Source: Ulvibacterium marinum
GTDB lineage: Bacteria > Bacteroidota > Bacteroidia > Flavobacteriales > Flavobacteriaceae
Assembly: GCF_003626755.1 (NCBI RefSeq)
Contig: NZ_RBCJ01000001.1
Coordinates: 434,001-498,000, forward strand
DNA: 64,000 nt
Direction of reading: 5' to 3'
In this document: positions 52,634 through 60,213 of the stretch, piece after piece
How the letters are laid out: each line of letters starts with the position of its first letter
Numbering within the stretch: the stretch's first letter is position 1
Translations under genes and position numbers: made by a program
Notes under the pieces: generated by a model
Databases searched by the model: none
What the model was told of the DNA's origin: nothing
Seen by the model: only the letters and a program-made list of their open reading frames with translations

Positions 52634-53632
52634 TCATTGAAAGTAAGCCAACATTTGAACCATTTCCTCGGGATCAGGCACATGTCCACCTCCAAACGTC
52701 TTTCCATTGATATGGTACAGCACAGGAATAACAAGAGCAACCTCGTCCGTTAGAATGCAGGAAGTATGTTGAAGTGATGTGTTAATGGTTCCATCTTCAG
52801 TAGCTACAACTATATTTTCCGTACCTGACGCAGATCCAATGGGAGGGTTTGTGAAATTGACAAAATCATTTGCAAAGTCTATGGGCTCGCCCACGCTTCT
52901 TGTTTTATTGAGATAGGCGAGCCAAAATGTATAGGTTCCGTTAGGTATCATACCTTCTAAGGCAATTTCGACAATGGAAGTGTCTCCATTGCAATGTACC
53001 ATCAGATTGCCCTGTGCAGATTTAAATTCGGATAGTGTAACATGTTCGCCATCCGGAGTCTTGATTGCCGTTAAAAGACCCAATGGTTCATCAAAGATAT
53101 TCTCAGCATACAAGGGCTCATCGGGATCAGTAGGTGTGTTTCCGTTCTCATCTTTTATTTCCTCCAGTAATTGTACATTACCAAAATTTAAGTGTGCCTT
53201 TACTTGCAAAGGGCGGATGACAAAATCAACCGTAACCGTTTGATTGTCCTGAACATTAATGGCGGTGGAGGTATTGGTAACTCCCTCTGTAGATAATGGA
53301 AGACTTATGGTAACCTCATGTGTTCCTCCGGCAACATCATTAAAGTCAAAATTTCCATCGGAATCGGTTTTTGTTTCGATGAACGTTGCACCCGTAGAAA
53401 GCTTTACTACAGTATTGGGATACGGGTTCCCGTCCTCATCTTTTACCGACCCCATTACCTCACCTATTCCGGCACCTTGCGAACCCGTTGTATCATCCCC
53501 GTTGCTACAACTCAATAATAGCGTTAAACATATTATCATCGCAAAAAAAGCGATTAACAGTAAGGCCTGGGGAATTAATTTGTACGGCGCATTGAATACA
53601 GTACCCCTTCGGTTTTGTCTTGCTAATTCCAT
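52634..53632 (-). CDS. Lipoprotein with carboxypeptidase-like regulatory domain
   Basis: 332 aa. A rather long N-terminal region precedes the hydrophobic segment and lipobox LLSC (C42). Residues 58-137 form a CarboxypepD_reg-like beta sandwich (GSVKDEDGNPYPNTVVKLSTG, SDGNFDFNDVAGGTHEVTI). The remaining ~190 residues, with GNLMVHCNGDTSIVEIALEG and a C-terminal GKTFGGGHVPDPEEMVQML, are unassigned. It is 54 bp upstream of the other lipoprotein gene and 138 bp downstream of the hybrid regulator, so regulation by it is plausible. Confidence 0.75.
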   Translation of the reverse strand: MELARQNRRGTVFNAPYKLIPQALLLIAFFAMIICLTLLLSCSNGDDTTGSQGAGIGEVMGSVKDEDGNPYPNTVVKLSTGATFIETKTDSDGNFDFNDVAGGTHEVTISLPLSTEGVTNTSTAINVQDNQTVTVDFVIRPLQVKAHLNFGNVQLLEEIKDENGNTPTDPDEPLYAENIFDEPLGLLTAIKTPDGEHVTLSEFKSAQGNLMVHCNGDTSIVEIALEGMIPNGTYTFWLAYLNKTRSVGEPIDFANDFVNFTNPPIGSASGTENIVVATEDGTINTSLQHTSCILTDEVALVIPVLYHINGKTFGGGHVPDPEEMVQMLAYFQ

Positions 53633-53770
53633 AGTTACCTCCTTTAGAATGAATAATTGATTTTAGGGGACCAGATATGTCAAAACTATGGCCTGGGTGC
53701 TCGAATGGCTAATAGTAAGGTTCCAGATGGTAACAGCATAGTTCCCGAATGAACAGGAATTTGGAAAGTG

Positions 53771-56713
53771 TTAATAGGAAGAAGGTGTCACCCCATAGAG
53801 TTCCTTAAAGCATTTGGCGAAATAGGAGAGATTGTTAAAGCCTACCTTATAAGCAATCTGGGTAACACTATCCGCTTTTTGGGACAACAATTGTGCGGCC
53901 CTTTTTAGGCGAAAGTTCCGGAGCAGCTCCCCAGGGGCCTCGTTCGTCAATGCTTTTAATTTCCGATGTAATTGGGTCTTGCTCATGGCCAAGGCCGTCT
54001 GCATTTTAGGTACCCCAAAACTTGAATCCGAATAATTTTCTTCCAGTAGTGACAAGACTTCTTCCAAAAACCTCTGATCAATAGACGTGAGGGTAATCCT
54101 TTTAGGGTCTATCTGGGTTTCTTTGGTGCTATAGAGTTCCCTTAGTTTTTGCCGTTGTTCAATTAGATTTTTAGTTCGCGCCATGAGTTCCTTAGCATCA
54201 AAGGGCTTGGTGAGATAGTCATCCGCCCCGGTTTCCAACCCTTCAATTTTATTGCTCATTCCTGCCTTGGCCGTCAACATAATTACAGGAATATGGCTCG
54301 TACGTAAATCGGTCTTCAATTTTCTGCAAAGTTCTAATCCGTCCATTTTGGGCATCATCAGGTCGGTGATAATCAAATCGGGAGAATCCGCAATCGCTTT
54401 TTGCAGCCCACTCTTGCCATCTGTGGCTTCTTTGACTTTATATTTTTTTATCAATTGCCCTCCTATGAAGTGTCTCATATCGCTATTATCCTCTACCAAC
54501 AAAATGTTGGGTAGATTTCTCTTATCTCCTTTGGTCAGCTGGAAAGGTTGGGGCCTTACCTCCGTTATATCTGAAGGCACATTCGTTTCCGTCACATCTT
54601 TGGGCCTTGTCCGAATTTCCAAAATGGGCAAATGGATGGTAAAAAAAGTACCTTTACCTACTTCGCTTATCACGGTAATTGTCCCATCCATAAGCTCAAC
54701 CAAATCTTTGGAAAGCGAAAGCCCAATTCCCGAACCTTCCTTTTCCTTAGTGGTACTACTGTCTACCTGATAGAAGCGATCAAAAATAAAAGGCAACTTT
54801 TCCTCTGGAATACCTTTTCCGGAATCACCTACCTCGATTTGAAGGTTCTGGCCGTTATAGGATACAAGAAAGGAAATCCCTGATCCGTCTTCGCTAAATT
54901 TGAAAGCATTCCCGAGTAAATTATAAACTACATTCTCCAGCTTATCCCAATCAAAGGAAGCCCATAACAAACCCTGCGGAATCCGTACCTTATAATCGAT
55001 ATAACGTTGGGCGGCATGTGAATTGAAAGAGGATGCCGCAGCCCGCAAACATTTATACACATCCCCTTCTGTAGGTGTTAGTTTTAAGCTGCCTTCATCA
55101 ACTTTTGAAAGGTCCAATAACTGATTTACCATATTGAGCAAGCGATTGGCGTTACGACGCATCATCTTGATAGTAGGCACACCCAGCTTTTCATCGGGAT
55201 TTTGCTCTAGCTGTTCAATTGGTCCTTTGATCAATGTTAACGGTGTCCTAAATTCGTGCGAAACATTGGTGAAAAAATTGGACTTTAACCGGTCCAATTC
55301 ATGAAGGCGTTTGTTAGCTCCTTGCTTTATTCGATATTGATTGTACACTAGTGCGGCCAAGAGGAGAACGATCAAGGAAAAGGCAATAATACCATTCCGT
55401 TCGTTTATCCGTTTTTGCAACTGTAATGTCTGTAAATCCTTCTCGGATGCCAAAAGGGCAATTTCCTTTGTCTTTTGTTCATTTTGGTATTTGGCCTCAA
55501 TTTCATTGGCCAGTTCTCTTTTTTCCTTGGTGTACAGGCTATCCCTTAAAACTAAATACTTGCTTTTGCTTTTATAAGCCTTGGTAAAATCGCCCTGGGT
55601 TTCGTATACTGTGGAAAGATATTCGTACCCATCCATCTCAATTGGATATAAATTAATAGCCTGGGCTACTTTAACCGCTTCCAATAAATGTTTTTCTGCC
55701 TTATTGAAATCCTTAAGGTGCAAATGGCATTCCCCTATGGCGCAGTTGGAAAAAGCAATCATTAATGAGTCATTGGCCTTTAGAGAAATATCAAGCGATT
55801 CATGATAATGGCTTATGGCCTTGGCAAAACTCTCCTGTTCCATATGAATGCTGGCCAGGTTGTAAAATACTTCCCCAACTTTTTTTATGTCTCCTAATTT
55901 TTGGAAGCTCTCCAGTGCTTTGTTATTATATATCATGGCTTCTTCAAAGGCTCCGGTATTTTTATTGATTATGGCCAGATTATGAAAAACGTAGGCTCTC
56001 CCAAGTAGATTATCTGTTTTTATATGAATGCTGTCGCTTTTTTGGTAATAGTTTTTCGCCATTTCATAATTGCCCAGCATACGCTGTACCATACCAATGC
56101 TCATTAAAGTAATGCCGTAGTATTTTAAATGGCCTACTTCCTGATACATTTTGGATGACTTAGTAAAGTATTCCATGGCTTTGGTATAATCTCCCTGTTC
56201 AGAATATATGAGGCCCAAACTGTTATATGAGCCGGCAATACCTTCATTGTCCTTTGCTTTTTTAGCAATATTTAATTTTTCCAGGTGAAACTCTTTTGCT
56301 TTTTCAAAATTGCCTTTTCTATAATACGTGTTTCCCAATCCGAAAAGAGCCTCTGATTCTCCGAGTATGGAAAGGTTTTTTCGTGCCAGTTCCAAGGCAT
56401 TGTTATATAAGGTTATGGCCGAATCATATTGGGACTGGGAATACAAAAAGTCTCCATATATGGTAATGCTCTTAATCTGTAATTCTCCATTACCCGATTG
56501 TTCTGCCATTCTTAAAGCTTTCAATGCCGTTTCCCTGGCTCTTTGGGGAACCCGATTTTCAAACTCATAATAAAGCTTATGAAGTAGCTGGATTTTGACA
56601 GTATCCTCTTGGGCATTTTCAAATTCCAATTGAAGACTGTCTACTTTTGATTGCGAAATCAAAAAAGAAGAAAAAAATAATAAGGGGGGGAGAAGTAATT
56701 GTTTCATCTCCAT
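53771..56713 (-). CDS. Hybrid two-component regulator: TPR, kinase, receiver, AraC domain
   Basis: 980 aa. Signal peptide (1-20); six to eight TPR repeats (about 40-390, NTYYRKGNFEKAKEFH, LGLIYSEQGDYTKAMEYF); coiled coil (395-440); one membrane helix (441-458); HisKA with H486 in SHEFRTPL; HATPase with N602 in LLGNAFKFS, GDSGKGI (629-635) and GSGIGLSL; receiver with D784 in IITDLMMP and K837; AraC helix-turn-helix (about 895-980, KVGFNNLSYFAKCFKELYGVTPSSY). All catalytic residues are present. Bacteroides hybrid regulators of this plan control nearby uptake genes, but no SusCD genes are close; the nearest possible targets are the three repeat elements and the lipoproteins. Confidence 0.93.
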   Translation of the reverse strand: MEMKQLLLPPLLFFSSFLISQSKVDSLQLEFENAQEDTVKIQLLHKLYYEFENRVPQRARETALKALRMAEQSGNGELQIKSITIYGDFLYSQSQYDSAITLYNNALELARKNLSILGESEALFGLGNTYYRKGNFEKAKEFHLEKLNIAKKAKDNEGIAGSYNSLGLIYSEQGDYTKAMEYFTKSSKMYQEVGHLKYYGITLMSIGMVQRMLGNYEMAKNYYQKSDSIHIKTDNLLGRAYVFHNLAIINKNTGAFEEAMIYNNKALESFQKLGDIKKVGEVFYNLASIHMEQESFAKAISHYHESLDISLKANDSLMIAFSNCAIGECHLHLKDFNKAEKHLLEAVKVAQAINLYPIEMDGYEYLSTVYETQGDFTKAYKSKSKYLVLRDSLYTKEKRELANEIEAKYQNEQKTKEIALLASEKDLQTLQLQKRINERNGIIAFSLIVLLLAALVYNQYRIKQGANKRLHELDRLKSNFFTNVSHEFRTPLTLIKGPIEQLEQNPDEKLGVPTIKMMRRNANRLLNMVNQLLDLSKVDEGSLKLTPTEGDVYKCLRAAASSFNSHAAQRYIDYKVRIPQGLLWASFDWDKLENVVYNLLGNAFKFSEDGSGISFLVSYNGQNLQIEVGDSGKGIPEEKLPFIFDRFYQVDSSTTKEKEGSGIGLSLSKDLVELMDGTITVISEVGKGTFFTIHLPILEIRTRPKDVTETNVPSDITEVRPQPFQLTKGDKRNLPNILLVEDNSDMRHFIGGQLIKKYKVKEATDGKSGLQKAIADSPDLIITDLMMPKMDGLELCRKLKTDLRTSHIPVIMLTAKAGMSNKIEGLETGADDYLTKPFDAKELMARTKNLIEQRQKLRELYSTKETQIDPKRITLTSIDQRFLEEVLSLLEENYSDSSFGVPKMQTALAMSKTQLHRKLKALTNEAPGELLRNFRLKRAAQLLSQKADSVTQIAYKVGFNNLSYFAKCFKELYGVTPSSY

Positions 56714-56926
56714 TCGCTATTTCTACAAGGTACTTAATTTTACAATACTAGATCTGTTCCGCCTTAAATACTAATACCATAGTCCCAATTTGAAAAAGTA
56801 TGGTTTCCAAATAGATAAAAGTGCTATTCATCGATGAAACAAGACCGTTAAAAATTTCACCACAAATTAAGATCGGTTCACAACAATAATTTAGAACAAT
56901 CCCATATCCGTACTACATTTACATTG

Positions 56927-57088
56927 TAATTAAGTGATAGTGTTGACCCCAAATCGACACCTTGAACTTAACCGAAAAGAATGGAGGTTTTCCCAAGCCA
57001 AAATTCTAACCTACAAAGCTTAGTCCAAATTTTACAATAACCTACTTAGCTAAAAAAATGGCCCGAACCCCACAGTCCGGGCTTTTTT
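56927..57088 (+). ncRNA. Candidate small RNA B (about 160 nt)
   Basis: Same predicted layout as candidate A: it begins after the TACATT element at 56914-56928, carries AACTTAACCGAAA at 56965 and CCTACTTAGC at 57041, and ends at the hairpin. The 19-codon frame from its ATGGAGG is absent in copy A, which argues against coding. Confidence 0.45.
57061..57088. terminator. Intrinsic terminator of element B
   Basis: GCCCG (57061-57065) pairs with CGGGC (57078-57082), followed by six T. The loop differs by one base from copy A. The A-rich left flank would also allow termination on the minus strand. Confidence 0.75.
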
Positions 57089-57277
57089 ATTTTTAAAAAT
57101 GGTTAAAGTGCTTTCTATGCATTTCATCGATGATACAACACATTTTAACGTTGTTCACAACAAATTCTATTCCTTTCACAACAAAAATTTAAGCATCATA
57201 TCCTATGAAACTACATTCGCAATGTATTTAAAGGTTTAATGATTGTCCCAGAAGAGAACGTAACTTAACGGAAATTG

Positions 57278-57297
57278 ATCCTGATAGCTATCAGGAT
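57278..57297. repeat. Perfect 20-nt palindrome inside element C
   Basis: ATCCTGATAGCTATCAGGAT is its own reverse complement. It is absent from copies A and B. From memory, GATAGCTATC-type palindromes are frequent between genes in flavobacterial genomes, so it may be an inserted dispersed motif. Confidence 0.6.
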
Positions 57298-57378
57298 GGC
57301 ACCACCTAAATCTTTACCGAATATAAAGTTCGATTTTATTTGACTGTGCAAACAAATTAAATGTATCCTACTTAACAG

Positions 57379-57408
57379 AAAAGACCCGACAAAATTGTCG
57401 GGTCTTTT
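57379..57408. terminator. Intrinsic terminator of element C, bidirectional
   Basis: Perfect 12-bp arms AAAAGACCCGAC (57379-57390) and GTCGGGTCTTTT (57397-57408) around AAAATT. It also lies 25 bp past the stop of the DUF3078 gene on the minus strand, so it can end both transcripts. Confidence 0.85.
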
Positions 57409-57433
57409 ACTTTATACTAGGAAACTCCATATT

Positions 57434-58366
57434 TTAAAAGGAATAGTTGAGTCCAAAAATCCAGTAGGTCTGCAAATCATTGTCAATGCTATCAAAAGTC
57501 GCGTCCGGATCTGGAGTAGGTGCCTTGTTTATGGCATAATCCAAAGCTTCTTGTTTGTTGTTCCTAAGACCGAATTCAAATCCAAGACCAATACCGTTCC
57601 ATAAAGTATATCCAAAGGAATTGACCCATGTCCAGTTAGAAAGGTCTCCACTTTTATAGCTTTGGAAGGTGGAAAAATTAGTCTTGAAATTTATATCCCC
57701 TATTTGTCGGGTATAATCTACCAAGATTTTGGCCCCGGTCGAGGATTCATAAATATCGTCCTCACTACTGAATACAAAGTTGTAATTGAGCGGATGGATA
57801 ACCACTACCATATCCGTAATGGGTGTCCACGTGGCCCCGATTCCCAAATCCAAATAACCTGGATCGTTGAAATTGTTTATAATCGTGGTTCGATATTCGC
57901 CCAAAGCCGAAATTGCAAATTTTTCGCTCAATTTATACCCATAAAGGGATGTAAGGTTAAAAACATCCGTAGTGCCGTTGAAACTTTCGTCATCCGTATC
58001 ACTATCCTTATCATCCAACTTTACCCATTGCAAATTAATGTTTCCTGAATTCCTCCAAAAAAACTTTTCTTTGTTTAGATTGGCAAAGGCATTGAGCGTA
58101 GCCCCAATATTCCCGGAAGAGTTGTTGGGAGTTCCTTGGGCATACCAATTGTTGAATCCTGAAATGTTCGCTCCTATCGTTCCAAAGGCGCCCTTTTTCC
58201 AACCCGGGAAGGCATCTATTTGTCCCTGCAGGGCATCTACCCTCCCCTGAATGTCTGCTACGGAATCCTTTTTGGCCGCCTGCTCGGTCTTGAGCTCTTC
58301 AAGTGTCTGTGCCGAGGCAACAGAAACCATAAGGGCTGTTGCCAGCCCAAATACTAACTTTTTCAT
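57434..58366 (-). CDS. DUF3078 outer-membrane protein
   Basis: 310 aa with a signal peptide (MKKLVFGLATALMVSVASAQ), a short coiled coil (about 21-52), then a beta barrel. W56KKGAFGTIGANISGFNNWYAQG matches the DUF3078 opening pattern, and the chain ends in an aromatic (NYSF). These are abundant Bacteroidota outer-membrane proteins of unknown function. It has its own promoter (58400-58431), so it is not simply the tail of the SUF operon. Confidence 0.88.
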   Translation of the reverse strand: MKKLVFGLATALMVSVASAQTLEELKTEQAAKKDSVADIQGRVDALQGQIDAFPGWKKGAFGTIGANISGFNNWYAQGTPNNSSGNIGATLNAFANLNKEKFFWRNSGNINLQWVKLDDKDSDTDDESFNGTTDVFNLTSLYGYKLSEKFAISALGEYRTTIINNFNDPGYLDLGIGATWTPITDMVVVIHPLNYNFVFSSEDDIYESSTGAKILVDYTRQIGDINFKTNFSTFQSYKSGDLSNWTWVNSFGYTLWNGIGLGFEFGLRNNKQEALDYAINKAPTPDPDATFDSIDNDLQTYWIFGLNYSF

Positions 58367-58399
58367 AATGTCTAGTGTTTAGTTATAGTTTATGAACTA

Positions 58400-58431
58400 C
58401 AAATTTAAACATGTAAACAAATAATGAACAA
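58400..58431 (-). promoter_or_regulatory. Bacteroidota-type promoter of the DUF3078 gene
   Basis: On the minus strand, TTG (58431-58429), 21 nt, then TAAATTTG (58407-58400), an exact TAnnTTTG. Predicted start near 58393, about 27 nt before the ATG. Confidence 0.65.
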
Positions 58432-58443
58432 TGTTGTCAACAA

Positions 58444-58947
58444 TTATTTACGCTTAAAAAGGGGGACAGAAGAGCAAGCTTCACCATACATTACGCTTTT
58501 GGCGACCGTTTGTAGTTTAGCCGTTATCCATAAATAGGCATTTGGCGGAACGGGTTTGTTGGTACATCCCTTAATGATTACCGGTTTATCCCTAAAATCA
58601 TCCACATCCAGGTTTTCTATTACAGAATGGAATAGGATAGTTTCCAAATCCATCAACGTTCCTTGGACTACTTTTTTGGCATAAGGCTGCAAACGGGTCA
58701 TTACAAGCATATAGGCCCATCCGGGGACTATGGCATCCGTTGAGCAGGTTAATGCAACATACGAATTTTGATACTGCTCCCATGTATGGCTCGCAACCTG
58801 GGCCCTAAATTCCTTTTCTTTGAGGATGAATCCCTCGTACAACCAATCCTTGATGTCCAAAAGAATCCTCTTGCCTTCCGGATAATAATCTTCCAAGCTA
58901 AAAGTGACCAATTTGCTTTGGGCGACACGGTTTACTATTTCAGACAT
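58444..58947 (-). CDS. DUF2480 family protein
   Basis: 167 aa. It begins MSEIVNRVAQSKLVTFSLEDYY and contains ILLDIKDWLYEGFILKEKEFR, ALTCSTDAIVPGWAYML and IIKGCTNKPVPPNAYLWI, the DUF2480 pattern. The gene is commonly found with the SUF genes in Bacteroidota, as here. Two conserved cysteines (in LTCSTDA and KGCTNK) could bind metal or sulfur; function is unknown. Confidence 0.87.
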   Translation of the reverse strand: MSEIVNRVAQSKLVTFSLEDYYPEGKRILLDIKDWLYEGFILKEKEFRAQVASHTWEQYQNSYVALTCSTDAIVPGWAYMLVMTRLQPYAKKVVQGTLMDLETILFHSVIENLDVDDFRDKPVIIKGCTNKPVPPNAYLWITAKLQTVAKSVMYGEACSSVPLFKRK

Positions 58948-58988
58948 AAGATTTCAGATTTAAGTGGTCGGGTTTAGTACATAGAGCA

Positions 58989-59369
58989 TTATTGCTTTTT
59001 CTTAAGATGTTTTATTAAAACAAAAATTGTTTTGGATATTTCATCGCAAATCGCAAATGAGTCACTAAATTCAGATTCCGTAATATACTAAATATCCAAA
59101 GCTAAATATAATTGAGATTTTACTTCGTAACATGAAGCTTGGGCGACATTCAAAAAATATATAAATTCCTTATTCGATTTTCTTCAAAATCCTTCGGCTA
59201 TATTTGAAGAAATAGATATTGATGCTCTTTTTATCTGGTCTCTTAGGGCAAAGTCTTTTGAAAATTTAGAATCCTTGGTCAAGCGATAAATTTCCTTATT
59301 AAGCTCTCTTGCTTTCTTCCATGAAACTATTTGTTCAAATCCCTTATTAACTGACATCTGACATCCCAC
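58989..59369 (-). pseudogene. Four-helix-bundle protein gene broken by two in-frame stops
   Basis: The frame reads [20 protein letters not shown]...[14 protein letters not shown], then TGA, then RKSNKEFIYFLNVAQASCYEV...LYLALDI, then TAG, then YITESEFSDSF...KHLKKKQ and a final TAA. Together these give a full-length ~126-codon four-helix bundle protein (the family also found in 23S rRNA intervening sequences) with no frameshift. Single-base changes (CGA or GGA/AGA to TGA, AAG to TAG) explain the stops. It lies between sufT and the DUF2480 gene, so it is an insertion in the SUF operon. Confidence 0.8.
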
Positions 59370-59378
59370 ATCTGAAAT

Positions 59379-59711
59379 CTATAACAATCCCAATTCCAAC
59401 TTGGCTTCTTCGCTCATCAGATCTTGGGTCCAAGGCGGGTCAAAGGTGATTTCTACCTCCGCGTCTCTTACCATATCCAAGGACTTTACCTTTTCCTCTA
59501 CTTCAACAGGTAAGGTTTCGGCCACTGGGCAGTTAGGCGATGTCAAGGTCATTAAGATCTTTACCTCATTGTCCTCATTTACGAAGACGTCGTATATTAA
59601 GCCTAGTTCATAAATATCAACCGGGATTTCGGGATCGTAAATGGTCTTTAGCACCTTTACTATTTTCTCCCCTAATTCTTGGGTATCTATTTTGGTTATT
59701 TCCTCGCTCAT
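59379..59711 (-). CDS. sufT: SufT / MIP18-family (DUF59) Fe-S assembly protein
   Basis: 110 aa. YDPEIPVDIYELGLIYD at 25-41 and TSPNCPVAE with C61 are the DUF59/MIP18 hallmarks. These proteins help deliver or mature iron-sulfur clusters. It lies between sufE and the broken four-helix gene, 5 bp after sufE, in the SUF operon. Cytoplasmic. Confidence 0.92.
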   Translation of the reverse strand: MSEEITKIDTQELGEKIVKVLKTIYDPEIPVDIYELGLIYDVFVNEDNEVKILMTLTSPNCPVAETLPVEVEEKVKSLDMVRDAEVEITFDPPWTQDLMSEEAKLELGLL

Positions 59712-59716
59712 TTTTC

Positions 59717-60139
59717 CTAGTTTAATTGTGTTTGATAGGCCACCGCATACAATTTTAACTGCTTGATCATGCTGACCAGTCCATTGGCACGTGTGGGCGA
59801 TAAATGCTCTTTAAGACCTATTTCATCAATAAAATCCGTATCTGCATTAATAATATCCTGCGGTCTTTGGTTACTGAATGACCGTATCAAAATAGCTATG
59901 ATACCCTTGGTAATAATAGCATCGCTATCCGCGGTGAACACCAATTTATCATCCTCCAACTCGGCGTGTACCCAGACCTTGCTCTGGCAGCCTTTTATTA
60001 TGTTATCCTCGGTCTTATATTTTTCATTTATCAGAGGAAGTGACTTTCCCAATTCTATCATGTATTCGTACCGTTGCATCCAATCATCGAACATGGAGAA
60101 CTCGTCTACAATTTCCTCCTGAATTTCTTCAATGGTCAT
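59717..60139 (-). CDS. sufE: SufE-like sulfur acceptor
   Basis: 140 aa from the ATG at 60139 (MTIEEIQEEIVDEF); the longer frame to 60184 adds 15 residues not seen in the family. C51 in IIKGCQSKVWV accepts persulfide sulfur from SufS and raises its activity. The conserved block ANGLVSMIKQLKLYA ends the protein. Placed between sufS and sufT. Confidence 0.94.
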   Translation of the reverse strand: MTIEEIQEEIVDEFSMFDDWMQRYEYMIELGKSLPLINEKYKTEDNIIKGCQSKVWVHAELEDDKLVFTADSDAIITKGIIAILIRSFSNQRPQDIINADTDFIDEIGLKEHLSPTRANGLVSMIKQLKLYAVAYQTQLN

Positions 60140-60213
60140 ATATTGATTTTCGGTAAAAATACAATAAGAATCGATGGTTATCAATAATTTAAGAGAATGA
60201 TAACTTGGCTTGT

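Larger units (their letters stand above)
56821..57088 (+). repeat. Intergenic RNA-like element, copy B
   Basis: Nearly identical to copy A over its whole length. Direct repeats at 56856-56865 and 56877-56886 (21 bp apart) and TACATT at 56914 have exactly the spacing of copy A. It ends in its own terminator and is followed 19 bp later by copy C. Confidence 0.8.
57108..57408 (+). repeat. Intergenic RNA-like element, copy C (diverged)
   Basis: Shares blocks with A and B rather than overall identity: GTGCT, TTTCATCGATGA, two TTCACAACAA repeats (57154-57163 and 57175-57184, 21 bp apart), CATATCC, TACATTCGCAATGTA (57212-57226), AACTTAACGGAAA and TCCTACTTAAC. The intervening sequence has changed and the terminator is entirely different in sequence. 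Such selective conservation indicates function. Confidence 0.75.
57225..57408 (+). ncRNA. Candidate small RNA C (about 180 nt)
   Basis: Predicted from just after the TACATT element to the 12-bp terminator. It contains AACTTAACGGAAA at 57262, a perfect 20-nt palindrome at 57278-57297 that would fold as an internal hairpin, and CCTACTTAAC at 57367. No ORF is shared with copies A and B. The start position is an estimate. Confidence 0.45.
56714..57433. other. 720-bp intergenic region holding RNA-like elements B and C in tandem
   Basis: It lies between the start of the hybrid regulator (minus) and the end of the DUF3078 gene (minus). Apart from the first ~105 bp, which should contain the regulator promoter, it is made of two plus-strand copies of the element also found at 51834-52101. 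No protein gene was accepted. Confidence 0.75.

Noticed and set aside
56982-57041. Small frame starting ATGGAGG inside RNA copy B (19 codons)
   Set aside because: Copy A, nearly identical elsewhere, has ACGGAGG at this place and so no start codon; coding is not conserved.
51834-57408. Interpretation of the three elements as a MITE or IS remnant
   Set aside because: No terminal inverted repeats or target duplications seen, and copy C conserves regulatory spacing rather than ends. It cannot be fully excluded without a genome-wide copy count.
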